Shown piece by piece: positions 26,110 to 33,471 of a stretch of DNA of 43,284 nucleotides. The stretch lies in NCBI GenBank assembly GCA_964468725.1, contig CAYXVU010000018.1, forward strand, positions 1 through 43,284, in the 5' to 3' direction. This DNA comes from CAYXVU01 sp964468725. GTDB lineage: Bacteria; Acidobacteriota; Blastocatellia; UBA7656. The notes beneath the pieces were generated by a model, which made no database searches, was not told where the DNA came from, and saw only the letters and a program-made list of their open reading frames with translations. The position numbers and the translations under genes are program-made. How positions within the stretch are numbered: position 1 is the stretch's first letter; every line of letters begins with the position of its first letter.

Positions 26110-27171
26110 TTATGAGTCGAAAATTCCTTTCCTTAAAGATACTGCGACTCGAACAGAGTTTTTGTCTCGTAATTTCGCTTCATACATTGCGGCGTCGGCG
26201 CGTTCGATCAGCCTTTCGGCGTCCTGCGCGTGTTCCGGGTAGCAGGCGACGCCGAAGCTGGCCGTCAACCGAATGTCGGCGGCAATGCCGCCGTCGAAGG
26301 CGTGCTCGTCAATCTGCGTGCGCACGCGCTCGGTCACTTTAGCGGCGCTTTCGGCAGCAGTCTCCGGCAGTACAATGACGAATTCATCGCCGCCGTAACG
26401 GGCGACCAAATCCACTTCGCGTACCGACTGCAAAATGACCTGCGCCACTTCGGCAAGGGTGATGCTACCAGCGCGATGACCGTAGGCGTCGTTGACCTGT
26501 TTGAAGCCGTCCAAATCCATAAAGACCAGCGATAAAGGCCAGCCATAGCGTTGGGCGCGTTTAATCTCGCTCTCTAATGCTTGATGCAGATACCGCACAT
26601 TGTAAACCCGCGTGACTTCATCAATCAGCGTCTGCCGGGTAGCGCTCTGATAATCCAGCGCGTGGGCTAAGGCTCTGGCCATCTCGACGGCCAACCGTTC
26701 CAGTTGCCGAATCTCGCTTTCCGTAAAACGTCCGGCGGAGAGTCGTTTTGCAATCTCTACCGCCCCGATGTTGCGCCCCGCAACCGTCAGCGGCAGACAC
26801 ACTTTCACAATCTCACCGTCAAGCGGAGCGGCCAGCGGTTCGCTGGCGGTCACGGTGCGCTGTTCGTTCACGGCGCGGCTCAGGGAAAGGGAAGGATTGC
26901 ACAGATCAACCGTTGAGCTGGCGGCCAGCGCCAACCCCTCTGCCTGTGCCTGACGGGAGAGTTGCAGTTGGGCAAGCGGCTCAGATTGCAGAAACACCGC
27001 CCAAGACTCCGCCTTGACAAAGCCGGTCAGCAAATCCATAACGCGGGTCAGCGTTTCGTCAAGGTCAAGGGATTCGTGTATCCGTAACGCGGCTTCAAAG
27101 AGCGAAATTGACCAATCCTCTGATTGCAACTGCATATGATGACTCTGCTTCATCTGTTGGAATGTGGCCAC
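26110..27171 (-). CDS. GAF-GGDEF diguanylate cyclase
   Basis: 353 residues from a GTG at 27171, supported by AGGAGAG upstream. Residues about 20-175 form a GAF-like sensory domain (SLFEAALRIHESLDLDETL at its entry). The GGDEF domain follows, with an intact active site GGDEF at 260-264 and an inhibitory RxxD site (REVD, 251-254) five residues before it, so it should make c-di-GMP and be product-inhibited. The usual DxLTGLxNRR entry motif is degenerate (DEVTRVYNVRYL). No membrane segment, so it is cytosolic. It ends 57 bp before mreB on the same strand, which may link c-di-GMP signalling to expression of the cell-shape operon. Confidence 0.92.
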   Translation of the reverse strand: MATFQQMKQSHHMQLQSEDWSISLFEAALRIHESLDLDETLTRVMDLLTGFVKAESWAVFLQSEPLAQLQLSRQAQAEGLALAASSTVDLCNPSLSLSRAVNEQRTVTASEPLAAPLDGEIVKVCLPLTVAGRNIGAVEIAKRLSAGRFTESEIRQLERLAVEMARALAHALDYQSATRQTLIDEVTRVYNVRYLHQALESEIKRAQRYGWPLSLVFMDLDGFKQVNDAYGHRAGSITLAEVAQVILQSVREVDLVARYGGDEFVIVLPETAAESAAKVTERVRTQIDEHAFDGGIAADIRLTASFGVACYPEHAQDAERLIERADAAMYEAKLRDKNSVRVAVSLRKGIFDS

Positions 27172-27551
27172 CTGCCGCTCTCCTCATCGCCTGCGAGCGA
27201 CAGCAAGAGTGCGACGTGACTCGATGCTGAATCAGCGCACACCACAGAGCAAGAGACCTTTTCGTAGAGGTGGAACATCGGGGCTTGCGGGTAGCCGGAG
27301 CGGTGGATGAGACTCGCGTGGTTTAATGCTGTTTATGATGATCGGCGTTGTCACTCATCCCTGACGCCAATCTCTGATTACGCGCTGTGCGCCGCATTAA
27401 GCCCAGCCAGCCAACTCTAAACCAAGCATTTACTTGGACGAGAAAATCTAACACGCCACCTATAATCAAGCAAGGCGTTTCTCCGAACCGTGTAAAGAAA
27501 TCCGCGAGAAAAAGCGCAAATCATAGCTCGTTGTCGGCGGTAAGGCATAAT

Positions 27552-27581
27552 TTGATGGAGGGCGGAAGCGCGTGCTACAAT
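27552..27581 (+). promoter_or_regulatory. Sigma70-like promoter for the aminotransferase
   Basis: TTGATG (27552-27557) and TACAAT (27576-27581) are 18 bp apart, giving a start near 27588 and a leader of about 150 nt before the aminotransferase ATG. The leader contains a 19-codon frame with its own ribosome binding site. Confidence 0.5.
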
Positions 27582-27609
27582 GCCGCCAGTTGTTCGGGAG
27601 GTCGGAAGT

Positions 27610-27669
27610 ATGACAGACAATCTCACACGCATCCCGCGCACCGTTCGCAAGAACCTCTTCGCCGATTAG
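27610..27669 (+). CDS. Possible 19-residue leader peptide
   Basis: ATG at 27610 is preceded by GGAGG at 8-bp spacing and just follows the predicted transcription start. The peptide is MTDNLTRIPRTVRKNLFAD, with three Arg (all CGC) and one Lys in a short run, then TAG. It ends 69 bp before the aminotransferase ATG. It could be an attenuation-type leader if the downstream enzyme belongs to arginine or ornithine metabolism, but no convincing terminator/antiterminator pair was found. Chance is possible. Confidence 0.3.
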   Translation: MTDNLTRIPRTVRKNLFAD

Positions 27670-27738
27670 TAAGCCGGTCGCGCCTCCGTTCACGCCCTCG
27701 CGGCAAACCGTTTTTCAGCCCGATGCAAAGGAGGTTTT

Positions 27739-29088
27739 ATGTCCGCCACTGTAGAGACCAAACTGCCTGAGATCAAAACCGCGCTGCCCGGACCGCGCGC
27801 GCAAGAGATTCTCGACAAAGATGCAAAATACATTTCGCCGAGCTATACGCGCAGCTACCCGTTGGTCATGAAACGCGGTTACGGCGCGCTCATCGAAGAT
27901 GTTGACGGCAACACCTTTCTCGATTTCAATGCCGGGGTCGCCGTCTGCGCGCTCGGCCACGCCCATCCGGAGATTGTCGAAACCATCAGCCGCCAAGCCC
28001 GCGACTTCATCCACATCTCCGGCACCGATTATTACTACCCGCAACTGACGGCGTTGGCCGAAAAACTGAATCACATCACCCCGGGTAATTTTCTCAAACG
28101 GGTTCACTACGGCAATTCCGGCGCCGAAGCTATCGAAGGAGCAATCAAGGTTGCGCTCTATGCCACCGGGCGATCTAAGATCATCGCCTTTCGCGGCTCC
28201 TTTCATGGGCGCACTATGGGCGCGTTGTCGCTGACCTCATCGCGCGCCGCGCAACGTCGCGGCTTCGGTCGGCAAGCCCTCGATGTGACGCATGTGCCCT
28301 ATGCCAACCCGATTCGTTTCCCGCTTTCGTTGCGCGAGGGCGAGGGCATCGGCCATCGCGTCGTCCGGTATCTGGAAGATACTATCTTCAAGACCACCGT
28401 GCCGCCGCAGGATTGCGCGGCTATCGTCGTTGAAGCCGTACAAGGCGAAGGCGGCTACGTTGTTCCCACGCCCGATTTTTTGCCGGGGCTGCGCCGACTT
28501 TGCGATGAGCACGGCATCGTCTTGATCGTTGACGAAGTGCAATCCGGGCTGGGGCGCACGGGACGGATGTGGGCGATTGACCATTTCGATGTCGTGCCCG
28601 ACATCATCTGCATGGCGAAGGCGGTGGGCGGCGGTTTGCCATTAGGGGTAACGCTGGCGCGCGCCGACTTGATGCATTGGCATGTCGGCGCTCACGCTTC
28701 GACCTTTGGCGGCAACCCGGTCGCCATTGCTGCCGCCTTGAAGACGATTGAGATACTGGAAGACGACGGGGTATTAGAGAATTGCGCGACGGTTGGCTCC
28801 TACCTGCTGGAGCGGTTGCGCGTTATGCAGGAGAAGCACCCCTGCATGGTGCAGGTGCGCGGACTGGGGTTAATGATCGGCATTGAACTGGCGCGCGATG
28901 CCTCTGCCGAACAGCCATGGGCGGAAGTGCGCGACAAAGTTGTCGAAGACTGCTTCTATCGCGGATTGGTGTTGCAAGGCGCGGGCGAATCGGCCATCCG
29001 CTTTTCGCCGCCGCTGATTATCGATCAGGAGCAAGCCGACTTCGCTCTCGACACCTTTGAAGCGGCATTGATAAAGGCTACGAAGTAG
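27739..29088 (+). CDS. Class-III PLP aminotransferase (acetylornithine/4-aminobutyrate type)
   Basis: 449 residues, typical for GABA-type class-III aminotransferases. Landmarks are the N-terminal NTFLDFNAGVAVCALGHAHP, the cofactor-binding GNSGAEAIEGAIKVA, FRGSFHGRTMGALSLT, the DEVQSGLGRTG loop, and the PLP Lys294 in CMAKAVGGGLPLG, then STFGGNPVA. AAAGGAGG precedes the ATG at ideal spacing. It transfers an omega-amino group to 2-oxoglutarate. GABA, acetylornithine and lysine-pathway substrates cannot be told apart here; length and the unclustered position favour a 4-aminobutyrate-like enzyme over ArgD. The nearest genes give no pathway hint. Confidence 0.9.
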   Translation: MSATVETKLPEIKTALPGPRAQEILDKDAKYISPSYTRSYPLVMKRGYGALIEDVDGNTFLDFNAGVAVCALGHAHPEIVETISRQARDFIHISGTDYYYPQLTALAEKLNHITPGNFLKRVHYGNSGAEAIEGAIKVALYATGRSKIIAFRGSFHGRTMGALSLTSSRAAQRRGFGRQALDVTHVPYANPIRFPLSLREGEGIGHRVVRYLEDTIFKTTVPPQDCAAIVVEAVQGEGGYVVPTPDFLPGLRRLCDEHGIVLIVDEVQSGLGRTGRMWAIDHFDVVPDIICMAKAVGGGLPLGVTLARADLMHWHVGAHASTFGGNPVAIAAALKTIEILEDDGVLENCATVGSYLLERLRVMQEKHPCMVQVRGLGLMIGIELARDASAEQPWAEVRDKVVEDCFYRGLVLQGAGESAIRFSPPLIIDQEQADFALDTFEAALIKATK

Positions 29089-29124
29089 CAAGCCCGTGAC
29101 CGGATGAAAGGATGTGCAGAGGAA

Positions 29125-29209
29125 GGTAAGTAACGGGTGAGGGGTGAAGAGGCGTCTCGCAAAGACAGCGGGCTGCCGCCCCTTACCCTTGCCGTCAGCC
29201 CTTAACTTG
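29125..29209. repeat. Heptad repeat forming a stem between convergent genes
   Basis: The left arm shows GGTAAGT, AACGGGT, GAGGGGT, GAAGAGG in phase. GGGTGAGGGG (29135-29144) pairs with CCCCTTACCC (29179-29188) over 10 bp with one G-U pair, and the right arm continues in 7-bp phase to about 29209. Lying between the aminotransferase and ymdB stops, it may serve as a bidirectional terminator, although no strong T-run is present. Confidence 0.5.
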
Positions 29210-29241
29210 TATGTTGTGATACACGACCGAAATCCGACTGC

Positions 29242-30021
29242 TTATCCCTTGACTTGAATTCTCTCGATGGTCAAGGCTTTGCCTGAGCGTTCGTCAATCT
29301 CGACGACAACGCCGTTCAAGCGCGCATCCGCGCTGGCGGTTTCCAATCGTGAAGGCAACCCGCGCAAGAAACGGGCGATCACGATGTCCGTATCCACCCC
29401 GATGACGCTATCGTGCGGGCCGGTCATGCCGAGGTCGGTGATATATGCGGTGCCTTTCGGCAGAATTTGCTCATCAGCCGTCACCACGTGAGTGTGCGTG
29501 CCAACCACAACCGAGACCCGGCCATCAAGGTAACGACCGAGCGCGATCTTTTCGGACGTTGCTTCGGCATGATGGTCAACGATGATGACCGAAGCGCGGC
29601 TTTGTACCTCATCAAGGATTTTATCCGCCGTACGAAACGGGCAGTCGGTCGCAGGCATAAAGACTCGGCCTTGCAGATTGATAACAGCCACAGGGGTTCC
29701 CGAATCGGTTGCCCCGAGCCACACACCGCGTCCGGGCGTCTCCGGCGCATAGTTAGCCGGGCGCAGCAAGCGCCGCTCTTTTTCGATATACGGATAGACC
29801 TCTTTCTTGTCATAGATGTGATTGCCCGAGGTCATCACATCAACTCCGGCGGCCAGAAACTCTTCGCCGATGCTTGCCGTCATTCCCGCACCGGCAGCCG
29901 CATTCTCGACATTGACGACAGCAAACTCCGCTTCATATCGCTCTTTCAGATTTTTAAGCGTAGCCAGCAGGACTGCCCGCCCCGGTCTGCCAACCACGTC
30001 TCCGATGATGATTACTTTCAT
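29242..30021 (-). CDS. ymdB: YmdB-type metallophosphoesterase (2',3'-cAMP phosphodiesterase family)
   Basis: 259 residues from the ATG at 30021, which has GGAGGTGT at proper spacing and begins exactly at the family start (MKVIIIGDVVGRPGR); the open frame continues upstream but the extension is low-complexity. Metal-binding motifs are GDVVG, NVENAAAGAGM, TSGNHIYDKKEV, VDHHAEATSEK and GTHTHVVTAD, ending TDLGMTGPHDSVIG. The B. subtilis homologue hydrolyses 2',3'-cAMP and affects gene expression and development. It is often beside rny (RNase Y), but rny is not visible here. Upstream lies a long structured non-coding region. Confidence 0.95.
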   Translation of the reverse strand: MKVIIIGDVVGRPGRAVLLATLKNLKERYEAEFAVVNVENAAAGAGMTASIGEEFLAAGVDVMTSGNHIYDKKEVYPYIEKERRLLRPANYAPETPGRGVWLGATDSGTPVAVINLQGRVFMPATDCPFRTADKILDEVQSRASVIIVDHHAEATSEKIALGRYLDGRVSVVVGTHTHVVTADEQILPKGTAYITDLGMTGPHDSVIGVDTDIVIARFLRGLPSRLETASADARLNGVVVEIDERSGKALTIERIQVKG

Positions 30022-30142
30022 GACACCTCCGCCTTCGCTAGTAGAGAGAGTATTAAAACACACACTCGGCGCTGCGCACGAACGAGCAGGCGATGCGCGG
30101 GCGCGGTTGGGGAGGGTGGGCGGATGATTCGCTCGGCTATAT

Positions 30143-30303
30143 AGGCTCGTTAGCCTGCGACGCAGGCGCTTCAGGAGGTGGGCAGCGAGGGCACCGCTTG
30201 GCCGTGTGGTGTTGCCAATTTGATACCTGTTCAACACAGGTGGGAGCCTGAGAAAAGGTTGTATCGCTTCCCCAAACGGTGTGGGGCATGGCGCGAACCT
30301 TTT
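30143..30303. ncRNA. Candidate structured RNA or leader upstream of ymdB (strand uncertain)
   Basis: AGGCTC (30143-30148) and GAGCCT (30244-30249) could close a 107-base domain containing at least two hairpins: GCCTGC/GCAGGC around 30153-30167, and the perfect ACCTGT-TCAAC-ACAGGT at 30225-30241. Next comes a second structure, AAAAGGTT (30253-30260) with AACCTTTT (30296-30303), enclosing CCCCA/TGGGG; on either strand it ends in a short T-run, like a weak terminator. On the minus strand the region is in the ymdB leader direction. It resembles a multi-branch RNA but matches no class I can name with confidence (6S RNA was considered). Confidence 0.3.
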
Positions 30304-30487
30304 GACTATGCCCGGCCCCCGTTTCGTTAATGTTGGTAAAAAATTAACAACCCAATCACCAACGTCGCAGAAACCCTCGACCCGCTCGCATCTTACAGAG
30401 GCTTTCGATGGAGGTCAAGAACTCAGTTTTCACGGCTTCCTCAGGCGACGTGGAAGTGCCGCCATGAGAGGATTTCGAAAGAAAAAT

Positions 30488-30564
30488 GAGGACGAGATTT
30501 GCACATCCGCTATCTCGTCCTCTACCATTCCGCTCACTTCAGGAATTGAGGAGGCACCTCAATT
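30488..30564. repeat. Two consecutive hairpins
   Basis: GAGGACGAGAT (30488-30498) pairs perfectly with ATCTCGTCCTC (30512-30522), 11 bp around a 13-base loop. AATTGAGG (30544-30551) pairs with CCTCAATT (30557-30564), and an alternative pairing AGGCAC/GTGCCT (30552-30557, 30576-30581) would compete with it, then TAAATTTTG follows. Competing stems hint at a terminator or regulatory leader. Confidence 0.4.
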
Positions 30565-30681
30565 GCTGCTTTCAAGTGCCTAAATTTTGCCATGCCTTAA
30601 TGGCCANNNNNNNNNNAGAACTAATTCAGAAGAAATTTTCTCGCTATGGGATCGCTGCCCGCTAATGCATCTGTATATAAA

Positions 30682-30713
30682 GGCGAGGGCCGGAGACTGG
30701 CTCCGGCCTTTAT
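30682..30713 (-). terminator. Terminator of the ClpB-like gene
   Basis: GGCCGGAG (30688-30695) and CTCCGGCC (30701-30708) form a perfect 8-bp stem with a 5-base loop, extended by ATAAA/TTTAT outside with a bulge. It lies about 30 bp past the stop of the leftward ATPase gene and reads into TTTATATA on that strand. Confidence 0.6.
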
Positions 30714-30743
30714 GAAGAGGAGATGGTTGGGGAAGAAAGATCG

Positions 30744-31835
30744 TTAGGCGGCGAAACGCCCTGCGGTTTCAAGCGCCGCAGTCGCTTTGCTCTCTTCGGC
30801 TTCGTCAAGGAAGAAGCAGAGTTTGCTCGTCTGTGCGTCGAATTCCGCAATCAACACATCGTCGAGCGTCACCTGTCCGGTCGCTGCCAAATTCGCTATG
30901 GGGTTGACCAAAAAGCGTTCGATGGCACGTTTCAGATGGCGTGCGCCGTAGCGATATTCGATGCCTTCGCTGAGCAAAAACTCTTTCGCTTCATTGGTCA
31001 GCCTAAGCGTGAAGCGCTCGCCTGTGCCTTCGTCAATGCGACGTTGCACGGCAGCCAGTTCAATGTCGAGAATCTGGCGCAACTCGGCGTGTTTGAGGCT
31101 GCGAAAGACCACTACTTTGTCTATGCGGTTCATGAACTCCGGCGAGAATTTACGCCGCGCCGCTTCGACTGCCGTGCGGTAGATCTTTTGATCCAGATCG
31201 TTCTCGATTAGTTGCAAAGCGCGGGCGGGCGCAAAACCGACCGCGCCGGTAATCAACTCGCTCATCTCCTTGGCGCCGAGGTTCGAAGTCATCACGATGA
31301 TGGTTTGCGAAAAATCGACGCGACTGTTGTCGCCTAAGGTCAGCGTCCCTTTGTCGAGAACGCCAAGCAGCAATTGCCAGAGCGCGTCCGATGCCTTTTC
31401 GATTTCGTCGAAGAGCACGAAGGTGAACGGGTCTTTTTCGGTGCGACGTTTGTCGAGATTGTCTTGCGTCAGCAACGGCGCAGTCTCCCGATGGCCGAGA
31501 TAGCCCGGCGGCGAACCGATCAGTTTGGCAATCTCATGCGAATGTTGAAACTCCGCGCAATCAATCTTGATGACCGCATTGGCATCGCCAAACAGCACTT
31601 CGGCAGCCGCTTCGACGACACGCGTCTTCCCCGAACCAGTGGGGCCGAGAAAGAGCATCGTACCCACCGGTCGCGTCGGGTTCGTCATGCCCGCTTGAAA
31701 AACTTGATAGAGCGACACCAGACTGCGAAGGGCGCGGTCTTGTCCGACGATGCGCGCGCGCAGCCCTTCTTCGAATTCGACAGCTCGGTCGCTTCTTGCT
31801 TCCGGATTGAGTTTGACTAACTGCCTTCCCATCAT
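30744..31835 (-). CDS. Stand-alone ClpB-D2-like AAA+ ATPase
   Basis: 363 residues, about 40% of ClpB. It has a single AAA+ module of the Clp D2 type: Walker A GPTGSGKT, pore loop SPPGYLGH (GYLG instead of the usual GYVG), Walker B VLFDEIEKA, sensor 1 MTSNLGA, arginine-finger region SPEFMNRID, sensor 2 GARHLKRA and the C-terminal D2-small domain. The ClpB N-domain, D1 ring and coiled-coil M-domain are absent, and no ClpP-binding IGL/F loop was seen, so it may unfold or remodel proteins without feeding a protease. Two tandem ATGs start the gene behind AAGGAA. It is divergent from an SDR gene across a 744-bp regulatory space. Confidence 0.92.
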   Translation of the reverse strand: MMGRQLVKLNPEARSDRAVEFEEGLRARIVGQDRALRSLVSLYQVFQAGMTNPTRPVGTMLFLGPTGSGKTRVVEAAAEVLFGDANAVIKIDCAEFQHSHEIAKLIGSPPGYLGHRETAPLLTQDNLDKRRTEKDPFTFVLFDEIEKASDALWQLLLGVLDKGTLTLGDNSRVDFSQTIIVMTSNLGAKEMSELITGAVGFAPARALQLIENDLDQKIYRTAVEAARRKFSPEFMNRIDKVVVFRSLKHAELRQILDIELAAVQRRIDEGTGERFTLRLTNEAKEFLLSEGIEYRYGARHLKRAIERFLVNPIANLAATGQVTLDDVLIAEFDAQTSKLCFFLDEAEESKATAALETAGRFAA

Positions 31836-32160
31836 AACGAATTCCTTTCCGGCGCTACTTCGTGCCCGTCACTTCCTGTGCTGCCCGAGCCGAGACAACA
31901 CGGCTATGCCAAAACATTTTTGCAGAGCGATTTCGATTGTTCAGATTCTCATCGCTCCTAAACCGCAACTTTGATGCCGATATGCAAATAACCGTTTCCC
32001 CAACCGTCTGGCTGATAGCGTGACCACCGCATAAAACGGCAAGGGCAAGTTTCCGCGTATCAGACTGCCGGAATTTTGAAAAATGTTCAGATGTGCCGAT
32101 CAACCCGATTTGCAGCGCACCTACCTGCTCAGGGAAAGCTTCTTGCGCGCTTTCGCAATG

Positions 32161-32210
32161 GGTGACAGAATCTGTCGGTTTTTTATCTTTATACTGACAA
32201 TTCCTGTCAC
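32161..32210. promoter_or_regulatory. Paired palindromic operator-like sites
   Basis: Site 1 is GACAG-AAT-CTGTC (32164-32176). Site 2 is TGACA-ATTCC-TGTCA (32195-32209). Their centres are 32 bp apart, about three helical turns, so a dimeric regulator could bind both on one DNA face. GGTGACAG (32161-32168) and CTGTCACC (32204-32211) are also perfect outer arms. A T-rich stretch with a TATACT lies between. No matching regulator gene is nearby. Confidence 0.45.
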
Positions 32211-32480
32211 CACTTTGGGGACTTAGCCCTCTTGCCGCCAGTTTGCGAAGTCTGCGCCTAGCCATGATCTGTGCGCCTCTTTCCCAACTCATCAACTCAG
32301 TCTCTTCTTCTGTCTCAAAAATCCCGTTTTGCGCACCTATTATTCCAATTGCCGGTAGCGGTTGCTTCTTGACTCTTGCTAATGGTTCGCGTTGTCGGCA
32401 GCAGGGGTCGGATGAGAAGGCAGCTTACCCCCTCTTTCATCTTCGTCCCATCATCCCCCTCACCCTTTTTTCCCGTATGC

Positions 32481-32510
32481 TTGTCACTCATCGCACGTCG
32501 CCACTATAGT
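32481..32510 (+). promoter_or_regulatory. Sigma70 promoter of the SDR gene
   Basis: TTGTCA (32481-32486) and TATAGT (32505-32510) with an 18-bp spacer, 70 bp before the start codon. Expected transcription start near 32517. This is the best-formed promoter in the divergent region. Confidence 0.65.
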
Positions 32511-32579
32511 ATGCGCGGCAATGCGCCGCAGCTTGACCAACGGACGCCAAAGGCAGCATTCCAACAGAGGAGGACAAGA

Positions 32580-33356
32580 ATGAGATTGCCAGGAAGAGTC
32601 GCCATCGTGACCGGAGGCGGCAAAGGCATCGGTCGCGCCATCGCCTTGCGGTATCATCAAGAAGGGGCGGCGGTCGTGGTTTCGGGAACGACGCAGGCAG
32701 CGATTGATGCGATAGCCGGACAGATACGCGAAGGCGGCGGGCGCGCGATTTCTGTCAATGCCGATGTCGCCGATGAAGCACAGGTAGAGCACTTGATTGC
32801 TGCCACTCTTCAAGAGTTCGGAGCCCTCGATATTTTAGTCAATAACGCGGGCATTATGGGGCCGACGGCTCCGGCCACCAACGTCGAACTTCAGGATTGG
32901 GAGCGTACCTTGGCGGTCAACGTAACCGGCGCGTTTTTATGCGCCAAACATGCGTTGCCGCATATGATGGAGCGGCGCAGCGGGCGCATTCTCAATATCA
33001 CATCGGTTGCCGGACTCGGGGGCTACGCTTTGCGTAGCCCCTATTCGGCTTCGAAGTGGGCGATGATCGGACTGACCCGGTCATTGGCGCTCGAAGCGGG
33101 CAGCTATAACATCACCGCCAATGCCATCGCGCCCGGCCCCATCAAGGGTGACCGCATCAATCAAGTGATTGCGCGTCGCGCTGAAGAGATGGGGCGCGAG
33201 TTTGCCGAAGTCGAACGCGAGTACGTCGAGCCGTTGGCGCTCAAACGCATGGCCGAAGAGGAAGACATCGCGGCGATGGCCGTCTTTTTGGCTTCCGAAG
33301 AAGGTCGTCATATAACCGGCGAAACGCTCAATATATCGAGCGGCTATCGCGTCTAA
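32580..33356 (+). CDS. Short-chain dehydrogenase/reductase
   Basis: 258 residues from the ATG at 32580, which follows AGAGGAGG and starts the family-typical RVAIVTGGGKGIGRAIA; longer upstream frames are not supported. Classical SDR motifs are TGGGKGIG (NAD(P) binding), NNAG, the Ser of ITSVAG, and the catalytic pair in YSASK. The C-terminus NISSGYRV matches FabG-like or glucose-dehydrogenase-like members. It oxidises or reduces a small alcohol or ketone, and the substrate is not deducible. ubiE follows 115 bp downstream on the same strand. Confidence 0.93.
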   Translation: MRLPGRVAIVTGGGKGIGRAIALRYHQEGAAVVVSGTTQAAIDAIAGQIREGGGRAISVNADVADEAQVEHLIAATLQEFGALDILVNNAGIMGPTAPATNVELQDWERTLAVNVTGAFLCAKHALPHMMERRSGRILNITSVAGLGGYALRSPYSASKWAMIGLTRSLALEAGSYNITANAIAPGPIKGDRINQVIARRAEEMGREFAEVEREYVEPLALKRMAEEEDIAAMAVFLASEEGRHITGETLNISSGYRV

Positions 33357-33471
33357 TCATAAAAAGACGAAGGGCCGATAGCACGAGGGCAGGTTATCGC
33401 TCAACTCGCCAGTTCATTCGCTCCTCGATGCGACGCCGCAGATTCAATGGCCGAACAGAAAGCGCAGGGTT

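Larger units (their letters stand above)
27172..27738. other. Divergent region between GGDEF gene and aminotransferase
   Basis: 567 bp. It contains weak 7-bp phasing at 27351-27378 (TCACTCA, TCCCTGA, CGCCAAT, CTCTGAT), an isolated TATAAT at 27461-27466 without a well-spaced -35, a better promoter at 27552-27581 and a 19-codon frame before the aminotransferase. Other open frames on both strands here have no family features. Confidence 0.5.
30022..30743. other. Structured non-coding region with assembly gap
   Basis: About 720 bp with no supportable gene, but with several strong inverted repeats, described separately (30143-30303, 30488-30564, 30682-30713). A 10-N gap at 30607-30616 may hide more sequence. 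A rightward 100-codon open frame at 30281-30583 crosses two hairpins, has no ribosome binding site and was rejected. Confidence 0.6.
31836..32579. other. Divergent regulatory region between ClpB-like and SDR genes
   Basis: 744 bp. It holds a pair of palindromic operator-like sites (32161-32210), pyrimidine-rich stretches with 7-bp phasing (about 32425-32466: TTACCCC, CTCTTTC, ATCTTCG, TCCCATC, ATCCCCC, TCACCCT) and a good promoter for the SDR gene. A leftward 146-codon open frame (31855-32295) has no family features and covers the operator pair; rejected. Confidence 0.5.

Noticed and set aside
30243..30305. TPP-riboswitch-like words CTGAGA and GAACCT
   Set aside because: Order partly fits but the following conserved GATC/GG-TAAT/CCAGCG block of the TPP element is absent, and ymdB is not a thiamine gene.
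30121..30305. 6S RNA assignment
   Set aside because: Position near ymdB is suggestive, but I could not pair the two ends into the long 6S hairpin with a central bubble, so it was left as an unnamed structured region.
32215..32240. Sigma54 promoter (GG...TTGCC) near 32217-32237
   Set aside because: Spacing between the GG and GC elements is about 4 bp too long for a -24/-12 promoter.
31855..32295. Leftward 146-codon frame between ClpB-like and SDR genes
   Set aside because: No similarity to known proteins, covers operator-like palindromes, no ribosome binding site judged convincing.
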